Position numbers and translations under genes: made by a program
In this document: positions 56,407-64,000 of the stretch, piece by piece
Numbering within the stretch: position 1 is the first letter of the stretch
Layout of the letters: every line of letters starts with the position of its first letter
Assembly: GCA_008729055.1 (NCBI GenBank)
Contig: SDUX01000007.1
Coordinates: forward strand, 6,373,615-6,437,614
Origin: Pyropia haitanensis
Taxonomy: Eukaryota > Rhodophyta > Bangiophyceae > Bangiales > Bangiaceae
DNA length: 64,000 nt
Direction of reading: 5' to 3'
Notes under the pieces: generated by a model
Database searches by the model: none
What the model saw: only the letters and a program-made list of their open reading frames with translations
What the model was told of the DNA's origin: nothing

Positions 56407-57027
56407 TCAGTCGGTGCGGCGCGCCAGCGTGCGGTGGTGATCCTTGCCACGCTGGTGGCGTTCGAAGTGCTCGACCGTCTCAAATTCGCGATCGCACACG
56501 TCGCAACGAGGGCGGGTCGCTGGACGGTTGACCGTATTGCGGTGGCGCCGCGACCAGCGATGGTCGCGCAGCACTGTCAGGCTGTTGCAACGCACACCGC
56601 ACGGCTTGCAAACGTATTTGCCCTTGGGGATGGTCTTGGCGATCCGGCGCTGCTCTCGCTGCTCTGCTGCGCGCGCGGTCGTCGGTCGGATGTGGCCGAT
56701 TCGTGGGGCCGGCGGCGCGATGTAGCGCCGGGCCGGATCCTGCGCGGGCAGCAGCAGGCGCCGGTTGGCTGGGACCGCCGGTCCTGACGTGGCCGGGCCC
56801 TTACCCTTGCGCGAGAGGGGGGGCTTGGATGCGGCTGGCGCCGCCGATGCGGCCGTTGCCGCCACAGAGGATGACGTGGATGCGCCCGCCGGGGTGCCAC
56901 GTGCCGCCGCGGTGTCGCGCGCCGCCGCGGTGCCGCGCGCCGTCGGGGGGCGCGCCGTCGCCGCCGAGGAAGTCGGGGCGTCCGCCAACGCCGAGGAAGA
57001 AAATTCCGAACCTGATTTGGCACTCAC
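56407..57027 (-). CDS. Extra frame with two U1/JAZ-type C2H2 zinc fingers between 5' LTR and gag
   Basis: About 206 codons on the element's strand, ending TGA 56407. An Ala/Thr/Ser-rich N-terminal half is followed by a basic linker and two fingers of the pattern C-x2-C-x12-H-x5-H: YVCKPCGVRCNSLTVLRDH with RWSRRH, and RCDVCDREFETVEHFERH with QRGKDH. That spacing is typical of zinc fingers that bind double-stranded RNA or DNA (JAZ, U1-C, zf-met). There is no in-frame ATG; the frame starts at a GTG lying in CCCA|GTGAGT, a splice-donor-like site, so translation may need splicing or a non-AUG start. The segment is much more GC-rich than gag and pol, which suggests capture of a host gene piece. It could equally be an unexpressed insert. 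Confidence 0.55.
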   Translation of the reverse strand: MSAKSGSEFSSSALADAPTSSAATARPPTARGTAAARDTAAARGTPAGASTSSSVAATAASAAPAASKPPLSRKGKGPATSGPAVPANRRLLLPAQDPARRYIAPPAPRIGHIRPTTARAAEQREQRRIAKTIPKGKYVCKPCGVRCNSLTVLRDHRWSRRHRNTVNRPATRPRCDVCDREFETVEHFERHQRGKDHHRTLARRTD

Positions 57028-57255
57028 TGGGTTTCGACAATCAGTCGACCAAAAGAAAAAAAACCGTGACAGGGGCCACCAGGGCAGTGTCAGGGCAGTG
57101 TTCTTTCGGTGTGATTCGTGGAACCCGTTGCGTTCGTATTACAATGCCCGAGGCACGCCGAACACAGGGGGCAGCACGAGTGCACAAACACAGGGAGGGC
57201 CAAATCCAGGACGGAATCGCAACGTCACCGCCAAGAGGAAGTCAAACTATCTGAA

Positions 57256-57262
57256 GCTACCA
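57256..57262 (-). promoter_or_regulatory. Primer binding site of gypsy-2
   Basis: TGGTAGC begins two bases inside the 5' LTR. It is complementary to a tRNA ending GCTACCA, as many eukaryotic initiator-Met tRNAs do; the match beyond seven bases is poor. Confidence 0.5.
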
Positions 57263-57264
57263 CA

Positions 57265-58126
57265 TGTGAGGCACCACCCACACACGGGCAGCCCTCAACG
57301 TACTGGCGCCGGTGTCAGCAACCCGTGCACCAATGAGGATGCCGGGCGCGGGGAAGGTGACGGGTGGGATGACGGTGATGGGGGTGGGGAAGAGGATGGG
57401 CGTGACGTCGGTGAGGGTCGAGGGGGTCGAAGGTAAAGGAGGTCTTTGTGTCTCTGTCTGTGGTTGTCCCCCCGAGGTCTCTCCCGGTGGCGCCCACACT
57501 CACGCATTATATACCCCCAGGGGGGCACCCAGGGTGCCCCAAAGCATGCAATTGCCCGTCGTGCCGGTGGACGGCACCAAAGCTCTCAAAACAAAGCATG
57601 GGCTCTCAGAACAAAGCAAGGGTGGGCGTGTGCGCCCCAAGGCGCCCCACCAGAAAGCCCCAAACGGGGGGGGGACGGTGTGCGGCGCTCGTAGCGCCGC
57701 GCGGCTGGCCCCCACGCGCCATTCGACCCGAAAAGCCTCAGAGGCGTGTAAGCAGACGCCAGTCTTCGGGTCGAATATCTCCCGTGGGTCAGCAAGTCTT
57801 GTCGCTCCCATTGGTCCACGGGGAGATTGTTCCGGCTTGCTGACGCGTCAGAGATGTGGCTCGTCTTTTGGTCCGTTAGTCCGTTGATCCGTTGGAGACT
57901 GTACCCGTCGGCAGATGAGTCAGGGTAGTGTCGGTTAGCCAATCCGCGGCTCCCGTGCTGACCGTCCGTTAGTAGTAGATTATCGGACGGACACCGCGGC
58001 ATGCCCCAGATTACTTTGGAGTTGATGCGTCTTGGAAGGAGTTGGCTGAGAAGGACAGGGAAGGAGAGGCCCCAGTCCTTATCCCCTAGGCTCCAGTCTC
58101 GGGGATTTAAGGGGCATATCCTTACA
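57265..58126 (-). repeat. 5' LTR of gypsy-2
   Basis: 862 bp with TG...CA ends, apparently identical to the 3' LTR; carries the promoter that should drive the genomic transcript. Confidence 0.95.
57506..57513 (-). promoter_or_regulatory. TATA box in the gypsy-2 5' LTR
   Basis: TATATAAT on the element's sense strand, about 250 bp before the LTR's internal end; conserved in all three LTR copies. Confidence 0.6.
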
Positions 58127-58131
58127 ATGTG

Positions 58132-58562
58132 TCCGTCACGGAGGTGTCGCATCGCCTAGGCTGCCACAGGTCTTCTGTGGACGGGTGGGTGGACTGCTGT
58201 GTGCTTCTGATTGACAACGCGCCTATTCACACGGCGGTCTGAGCGGAGTGCCGGATTTTTCAGGGATCGACTGTTAAGGACAGTCAGACACCGGAGCGAC
58301 TTCTTCGGAGTATATAAAGATGTGCGGTCGAACCAGAAACCAGCCGCAAACCGGATAGAGCGCGTAACGCTTATCTGGTCAAGCATCCGGTGGGTGGGTG
58401 GGTGGCGTGGTGTGGGCGGGTGTGGGTGTGGGGTGTGGGGAGTGGGCGGGGTGGGTATTGTGGGTGGGCAGGTGTGGGTGCGGTGTGCGAGGTGTGGGTG
58501 GGGTGTGCGAGGTGCGGGGGGGGTGGGTGGGAAGTGGGTGGGGTGTGTGGGATCGGGGGGGG
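58132..58562. other. TATA-containing interval and GT-rich simple sequence
   Basis: A GTATATAAAG motif at 58309-58318 resembles a core promoter on the plus strand, but no gene follows; 58390-58560 is G/T-rich with GGGTGTGG-like repeats. Confidence 0.4.
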
Positions 58563-58880
58563 GCAACCTTAACCCCCCACTAATTTTCATTAACCCACCC
58601 TCAAGTGGCCCTAACCACCCCTTAACCCGCCCTAACTCGCCCTAAGTGGCCTTAGCAACCTTAACCCCCCACTAATCTTCATGAACCCACCCTTAAGTGG
58701 CCCTAACCACCCCTTAACCCGCCCTAACTCGCCCTAAGTGGCCTTAGCAACCTTAACCCCCCACTAATTTTCATTAACCCACCCCTAAGTGGCCCTAACC
58801 ACCCCTTAAACGGCCCTAAGTGGCCTTAGCAACCTCAACCCCTCCCTAATTTTCATTAACCACCCCTTAAACGGCCTAAT
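58563..58880 (+). repeat. 92-bp CCTAA-rich tandem repeat, about 3.6 units
   Basis: Units start with GCAACCTTAACCCC or GCAACCTCAACCCC at 58563, 58655, 58747 and 58829. Each consists of degenerate CCCTAA, CCTTAA and CCCTAAG blocks around an ACTAAT(T/C)TTCAT.AACC core and ends GTGGCCTTA. The C-strand resembles degenerate telomeric repeat. Confidence 0.8.
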
Positions 58881-59689
58881 AACCCTCATTTCAGGAAAAA
58901 AGCGGAAAAGTCGCTCCAAAAGTGCTTAAAAACACGTTCCAAGTCAAATTTTCTGGTCATTAAATTATCCTCGTTGAACGGCGCGTCTGATGCACCTACT
59001 CCTGTGTCGAACGGTTATCATGACCTTTAGTACTTGGCGTGCAAGCGTCGATTTGGCCCGTTTGCGGGACATCTCCACCCACAGTGACTCGGGATCGTGT
59101 CCGCTTCCGGATCTGATGCCTGCACCTTCTGCGCATGAATTTGACGGACTTTCACGCCAGGTCCGGTCAGCATCGGACATCATGCGGCAACGCAAGGCCC
59201 GTACAAGTGCCAAAATCGGGGGTACACGTCTTTACGGTGCCATAACGGGCGTTCCAGACCTTTGCACACCGATTTTCTTGCTTCCCCAGTGGATGCGCAC
59301 CATCGACTTGCCCTGACCAAGTTTTGGTTTGAATATTGTAAAACGGTCACTCCTGAGCCCCGACATGGTGCCTTGTGGTGTCTTATTGCAGAAGACAGGC
59401 AGACAGCTGAGCGTCAAGTGGCGCATGCGTACAACCCATCAAGTCGGGTTCGACAAAATCGATGGAGGGCTCCTCAGTGGGATGCACGATGGCGGAAACC
59501 CCGGTTGGACCGGTCCCCCGGTCGTTTGGGGGTCCCTGGGGACCCCCTCCAGAACCCCCCTAGGAGGGCCTTTCCGCGCAGGTGGCCAAGTGCCACGCTG
59601 CGGGAACGACTGTAGGACGTGCTGGGAGGGGTCTATGAGGTTGTAGAGCTCGAGAAATGACCTCAGGAGTGTCTCGAACGTCTAATTCT
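58881..59689. other. AT-balanced interval without genes
   Basis: No gene is recognised; short frames only. 59510-59590 has CCCCC/GGGGG inverted stretches (GGACCGGTCCCCCGG, GGGGGTCCCTGGGGACCCCC) that could form a hairpin. Confidence 0.4.
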
Positions 59690-60110
59690 ACCCTAAAAAC
59701 CCCCGAATGGGCCTTAGTACGCGCGCAAGTCGGGTTAAGTCGCCCATATTACGGCTAAGTCCCCCTAATAAGCCTAATATTAGGCCTAATAGGCTCTTGA
59801 TCTTCCCTAGTGATCCTTATACCACATTCATATTTTTTTTTTCGCCTAATGCACCCCTAATGAGGCCTAATGCGGCCTAAGTCACCTTAACCCAGCCTAA
59901 TATTTTCCTAATCACCTTAAGTTCAGCCTAACCCACCTCTAATGACCCCTAATGCAGACTTAACACGGTCCAAGTCCCACTTAAACCAGGAGAACAACTT
60001 AAGATTAGCCTTAATGGGCTCTTGATCCTCCCTAATGATCCTTATACCACATTCATTTCACCTAATCGACCTTAACCCACGCCTAACCCACCCTTAACCC
60101 ACCTGCGTGG
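59690..60110 (+). repeat. CCTAA-type degenerate repeat with a 228-bp duplication
   Basis: Dense CCTAAT, CCTAAG and CCTTAAC words. A block containing GGCTCTTGATC and TGATCCTTATACCACATTC occurs at about 59789-59830 and again at about 60017-60058. It leads directly into the non-LTR retrotransposon frames and may be its 5' UTR or the tail of an upstream copy. Confidence 0.6.
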
Positions 60111-60120
60111 CGGCGGACTT

Positions 60121-61548
60121 TTGCCGCCGCCGCCTCACCGCCAAGCTCGAGCAGCTGGCGGTGAGGCCGGCCATGCCCCCCACCTGCGTGCGTCGCTGCG
60201 CGCCCACATCGAGGGCGCGCTGGCGACGCACGCCGCCGGGGGGGCAACCGCGCCCGCGGCGGCCCCGCCCGCCGCCGTGACCGCAGCCCCTGCCGAGGTC
60301 GCGGCCGGCGGCGCGCCGGCTGCCGGCCCGGCGCCGGCCGCTGCTGCTACCGACGGCGCCGCGGCGGGGGCCACCCCTGCGGCTGCCGCCCGCGCGACCG
60401 CGGCCGGCACCCCTGCCGACGCGGCCGCCGCCGGGGTGACCGGCGGCCGCCGCCGCTCGCGGTCGCGGCGCCGCCGTGCTGGCCACGGCGCTGCCGCGGC
60501 TGCGCCCGCCGCCACGGTCCGGCCGGCGGGCGCGGCGGCGACGCCCTCCCCGATGGAGGGCTTCGAGGGGGCGGGCGGTGCCAACGCGGCCAGCGTCCCC
60601 CTGGCGGGCCGCCCCGCCTCTGCGCCCGCCCCCGCCCCCCCCCCCGCCGCTGCCGCCGCGGCGGTCGCGGCTGCGCCCCCCGCCACGGTGTCTGCCGACG
60701 CCATGGAGGGGGTCGTCCCCGCCGCGTCCGCCGGGCGGCCTGGGCCTGCCGGGGCGGGTGTGCCGGCGGCAGCGGCGGCGGCTGCGGCTGCCGCCGCGCC
60801 GGCGCCGCTTCCCCCGCCCGCCACACCGATCCCGCTGGCGCTCGCCGCCACCACGCTGGCGGCGGCGCTGACGCCGCTGCCGGGCCCCCGCCTGCCGGCC
60901 ACGCTGCCGCGCCCCGCCGCGGGGGCAGCCGACGGCGACCCCGACGCCCGGCTGCCGGCGCGTAAGCGCCGGCGGACCGAGGCGGCGGCGGCACTGGCGA
61001 CGGCGGCCGCCCCTCCTCGCGTCCCCGCGCGCCCCCGGCCGGCGTCGCCGCCCGCTGGCGCGCGCGTGCCGTCCGCGCTGGCGCCGGCGACGCCGGCACC
61101 GCCTGCCGAGCGGCCTGCCACCGCGGCGCCCCCGCCGGCCGCCCCACCCGTGGTCGCTGTGCCCGTCGGTGCGACGGCGGGCCCGCGGCCCGTCGGCACA
61201 ACCCCGCGGCCGGCGGAGGCGGCCGCTGCTGGCGCGGCCGCCGCGGCGATGGCGGTCACCCCGGCTGCCGGGACGACCTCGACGGTCGTCCCGCCGGCCG
61301 GGGCGGCCACGTCTGCCGCGGCCGCCCCGCCCCCTGCGGCTGCCCCCGCCGATACTGCTGCCCCCGCTGGCGCGCCTGGCCAACCCCCTGCGGGCGCCTC
61401 TGCGCCTGCCGCCGTCGCGCCCACCGCGCCCGCTGCCGCCGGTCCGCCGGGCGATGCGCCGACCGAGTCGGCCGCGTCGCCCGCCGGGATCGCGCCGGCC
61501 GGGCCCGCGGCGGCGCCCCACGCAAGCGACGGGCGTCGCCATGAGTGA
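60121..61548 (+). CDS. LINE first frame (ORF1), Ala/Pro-rich protein
   Basis: 475 codons open from a TTG at 60121 to TGA 61546; no in-frame ATG before MEGFEGAGG (60553), so the start is uncertain. Composition is dominated by Ala, Pro, Gly and Val, with basic islands (GGRRRSRSRRRRAGH; RKRRRTEAAA) that could bind nucleic acid or act as nuclear signals. No zinc knuckle or RRM is seen. Because this region is so GC-rich, long frames are also open on the other strand; its claim to be a gene rests on its overlap with ORF2. Confidence 0.4.
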   Translation: MPPPPHRQARAAGGEAGHAPHLRASLRAHIEGALATHAAGGATAPAAAPPAAVTAAPAEVAAGGAPAAGPAPAAAATDGAAAGATPAAAARATAAGTPADAAAAGVTGGRRRSRSRRRRAGHGAAAAAPAATVRPAGAAATPSPMEGFEGAGGANAASVPLAGRPASAPAPAPPPAAAAAAVAAAPPATVSADAMEGVVPAASAGRPGPAGAGVPAAAAAAAAAAAPAPLPPPATPIPLALAATTLAAALTPLPGPRLPATLPRPAAGAADGDPDARLPARKRRRTEAAAALATAAAPPRVPARPRPASPPAGARVPSALAPATPAPPAERPATAAPPPAAPPVVAVPVGATAGPRPVGTTPRPAEAAAAGAAAAAMAVTPAAGTTSTVVPPAGAATSAAAAPPPAAAPADTAAPAGAPGQPPAGASAPAAVAPTAPAAAGPPGDAPTESAASPAGIAPAGPAAAPHASDGRRHE

Positions 61549-64000
61549 CGCCCGTCGCTCTGCCGCCGCAGGGCAGCGTGCGTCGGCGTCTGAGCCGGCA
61601 CGCGCCGCGGCGGCAGCGGACGCTGCGCCCCCCTTTCCCGCGGGGGGGGGGGCGGCGCGCGTCCGAGCGTGCCCCGAGCCGACCTGAGGGCACCCGCCGC
61701 CACCGCATCCGGTGGTCGGGTGGCGGCGGTGGCGGGCGCCCGTAGCGGCGCCCGCGACGGGGACGGCCGCGGCGACGCCGACAGCGCGCGCACCGCCGCG
61801 CCGGCGACCGCGGCGGACGGCGGCGGCGCCGACTGCGCCACCGTCACGGCGCCCGGCAGATGCCCTGCCGCGCGATGCACGGTGGTGCTGACGGCGCCGC
61901 TGACCGACCAGCGGTCGCTGGTGCACCTCCGCACAGCGCACGTGCTGGCAGAGGTGCCCGCGGCGGTGGCGGCAGCCCTGCAGCTGGCGGGCTGCCGCTG
62001 GTGCGACCGCCCATTCCGCGCGGCGCGGGGCCAGACGGGGCAGTCGGCACTGCGCTCTCACGAGCCAAAGTGCCGGCTGAACCCGGCCCTGCGCCGCGCG
62101 CGGGCGGCCGCCCCGACGGCGGCCAGCGCTGGCGGCAGCGCGCGTGCGGCTGGCGGGGACGCGGCGGGGGCGACGACGGCTGCGGTGGCCGCGGCGGTGG
62201 CCGCGGCGACGAGGGCGGCGAGAGCGCGGGGGGCGGACGTGCGCGCGCCCAGGCGAGCCGACCTCTTCATTGTCGACCACGCCGCCTGGGCGCGCGCGCG
62301 CGACGCGTTCCTGCTGCGCGCCGCCCCGCCTGGCGCGTCGTGGGCGCCGCTGACGGCGTCCGGCGCCCGCACGGTGCCGCACGTGCCGTCCGCACTGCTG
62401 GCGCCGTGGCGGGCACTGGCCGCCGAGGCGCTCGACTGGGCGCGGCGGGAGCCGGCGCGGCAGGCGGCGTGGCTGTGGCTGCTGCTGCTGCCGTCGCTGC
62501 TGCTGCACGCGCCGGCCACCGCCGCGCCCGATGGCGAATCGGCGCCCGCCCTGTCGCACGCGGCGCGCGCGGCGGCGGTGCTGGGCGGCGACTTTGCCGC
62601 CGCCCTCGCCGACCGCGACGCGGGAGTGTGGCGCCCCGGCGGGCGACGTGCGCCCGTCCGCCGCGACGGCGGCCGGCCGGCACGGACGGCCACGAGCGGC
62701 GAGACGACGGCCGCCCAGCGGCGGGCGCTGCGGCTTGTGCGCGCCGGTCGTCTGGGCGCGGCTGCCCGCGCCCTGACGGCCAACCCGCCCGCGCCGCAGA
62801 CGCCCGCCGTGTGGGCAAAGGCGCGCACGCTCTTCCCGCCCGCGACGGCCGGCCTGGCGACGGCGGCCTCTGTCGAGGCGGCCTTCCCGGCCGAGCTGTC
62901 GCGGGCGGCGGCGTTTGGCGAGGCGGGTGACGTGCCCACCGCCGTCACCCGTGCCGCCGCGGTGGACGCCATCCGGGCGGCGCCGCGCGGCTCCTCCCCC
63001 GGCCCGTCCGGTCTCCGGACGGAGCACCTGTGGGCGCTGGGGGAGGAGGGGAGGGACTCGCTGGTGGGGGTGGTGCTGCTGTTGGCGGGGGACGCCGCCG
63101 TGGCGCGCGTCCCCCGAGCCGCCACGCACGCGCTGGCGGGGGCAGACCTCCTCCTGCTGGCCAAGCCTGGCGGGCCAGGGGAGGACGGTCTGCCCCGCCT
63201 CCGGCCCATCGGGATGCCGGAGGTGCTCCGCAAGCTGGCCGCGGCCGCCCTGGCGCGCACTGTGCGCGGGGCGGCGGCGCGCCTGCTGGCGCCGACGCAG
63301 CAGGGGGTGGGGGTCTCCAGCGCGTGCGAGCGCTTGCTCCACGAGCTGGAGGCCCACACTGCCCAACACCCCGGGCATGCGGTAGTCCAGTTGGACTACC
63401 GCAACGCCTTCAACCTGGTGTCGCGCGCGGCGGCGGACGCGGTGCTGTGCCGCGCCCTCCCCCTCGTAGGCCCGTACCTCTCGTGGGCCTACGGCGGGGG
63501 GGGGCCGTGCGTATACGGCTGGGCGGCGGACGGGGCTGGACCCCCCCCGCCGCCCGAGCCAGGCACGCGCGTCCACGGCGGGGGCGGGGCCGTGCCAGCA
63601 GAGGACGTCAGCGGCCGCCGCGCGGGTGCGGCTGACGACGCGGCCGCCGGTGGTGGCGGTAACGGATGGGCTGCTGGCGGTGCTGCGTCCGCCCTCGCAC
63701 TGGCCACACCGCCCGCGCGCTTGTGGCTGCGGGCCGAGCGGGGCGCCCAGCAGGGCGACCCTCTCGGCCCGCTGCTGCACGCGGCGGGCCTGTGGCTGGT
63801 GCTGGAGCGGCTGCGCGCCGCCCAGCCGACGCTGCTCATCCGCGCCTTCCACGACGACGTGGTCGCGGCCGGCCCCCCTGCTCACCTGCAGCGCCTCGTC
63901 GGCGCCGCCGCGTCCGTCGGGGCGGCCGTCGACGCCGAGCTGGCGCCGGCCAAGAGCGTCGGCTGGTCGCCGGCCGGCGCGCCGGCGCCGGCCGGCTGGC
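61541..64000 (+). CDS. LINE second frame (ORF2): zinc fingers and reverse transcriptase, partial
   Basis: Starts at ATG 61541 (MSDARRSAAAGQ), overlapping the ORF1 stop by 8 nt. A one-base shift is needed at the G run 61641-61650 to enter the frame that stays open to the window end. In that frame: CPAARCTVVLTAPLTDQRSL ending in H-x4-H (C2H2-type finger), CRWCDRPFRAARGQTGQSAL ending H-x3-C (second finger), then RT: SSPGPSGLRTEHLWAL, LLLLAKPGGPGEDGLPRLRP, motif A VVQLDYRNAFNLVSR, motif B RGAQQGDPLGPLLHA, motif C LIRAFHDDVVAAG (catalytic Asp pair), and LAPAKSVGW. Known: such fingers in R2-like elements contact target DNA. About 820 residues are seen; the thumb and endonuclease lie beyond the edge. 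Confidence 0.8.

Larger units (their letters stand above)
50776..58126 (-). mobile_element. Intact Ty3/gypsy chromovirus-type retrotransposon (gypsy-2)
   Basis: 7351 bp with two 862-bp LTRs that I could not distinguish by eye, flanked by the 5-bp duplication ATGTG (50771-50775 and 58127-58131). Internal order on the minus strand: primer site, a GC-rich zinc-finger frame, gag, a -1 slippery heptamer, pol ending in a chromodomain, polypurine tract. No stop or frameshift in gag or pol. It is the best candidate for an active element here. Confidence 0.95.
60112..64000 (+). mobile_element. Non-LTR retrotransposon with N-terminal zinc fingers, cut by the window end
   Basis: Two frames: an Ala/Pro-rich first frame, then a second with zinc fingers and RT. 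The finger-then-RT layout resembles R2/NeSL-type LINEs with a restriction-like endonuclease, but the C-terminal nuclease would lie beyond 64000. The 5' boundary is not defined. Confidence 0.7.

Noticed and set aside
60094..63885. 1263-codon open frame on the minus strand
   Set aside because: It is antisense to the LINE frames, low-complexity Arg/Ala/Gly/Ser throughout and has no motif; long antisense frames are expected at this GC content.

Overview
This is a eukaryotic nuclear segment, very GC-rich in most places, with spliceosomal introns, long G homopolymers, GC-rich low-complexity coding sequence and many transposable elements. The mix (Ty3/gypsy with chromodomains, Ty1/copia, a pogo-type DNA transposon, a non-LTR element with N-terminal zinc fingers, GT61-type glycosyltransferase, HDDC2-type HD phosphohydrolase) would suit a GC-rich alga such as a bangiophyte red alga (Porphyra/Pyropia type). 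That assignment is inference from composition and gene families, not from a marker gene.

Layout. 1-9.3 kb is the most host-like part. It holds a Crinkler/RHS-like NTPase-nuclease open at the window edge, a small secreted Cys-rich protein with a Pro-Thr tail, a three-exon HDDC2 gene on the minus strand (the best resolved host gene here), a 1.55-kb element with inverted terminal repeats and subterminal hairpins, and a broken GT-A-fold glycosyltransferase. 9.7-13.5 kb is a complete pogo/Tigger-like transposon (TA duplication, CAGT-starting inverted repeats, 900+ aa transposase). 13.5-22 kb is gene-poor: a decayed zinc-ribbon plus alpha-kinase fragment, a 126-bp repeat also present at 9.3 kb, a G-rich minisatellite and two 27-nt G tracts.

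22.3-27.6 kb is a decayed Ty3/gypsy element (minus strand). Instead of a recognisable gag, its protease-RT frame is preceded in the same frame by a Myb/SANT-like domain and Ala-rich tandem repeats. 30.1-32.9 kb holds a PIF1-like helicase pseudogene with a preserved intron and a convergent tyrosine-recombinase pseudogene. 36.4-38.9 kb encodes a GT61-like glycosyltransferase interrupted at a G run. 40.06-47.51 kb is a Ty1/copia element with 524/523-bp LTRs. 48.7-49.6 kb is a solo LTR of the element that follows. 50.78-58.13 kb is an apparently intact chromodomain Ty3/gypsy element with 862-bp LTRs, a 5-bp target duplication, primer site, polypurine tract, a -1 slippery heptamer between gag and pol, and an extra GC-rich frame with two zinc fingers between the 5' LTR and gag. 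58.5-60.1 kb carries CCTAA-rich tandem repeats that lead into a non-LTR retrotransposon (two overlapping frames, zinc fingers, RT) running off the window end.

Most of the window is therefore an accessory, transposon-rich region. Several coding remnants are broken mainly by single in-frame stop codons rather than by scrambling. Some recent elements (gypsy-2, pogo, possibly the non-LTR element) look capable of activity.
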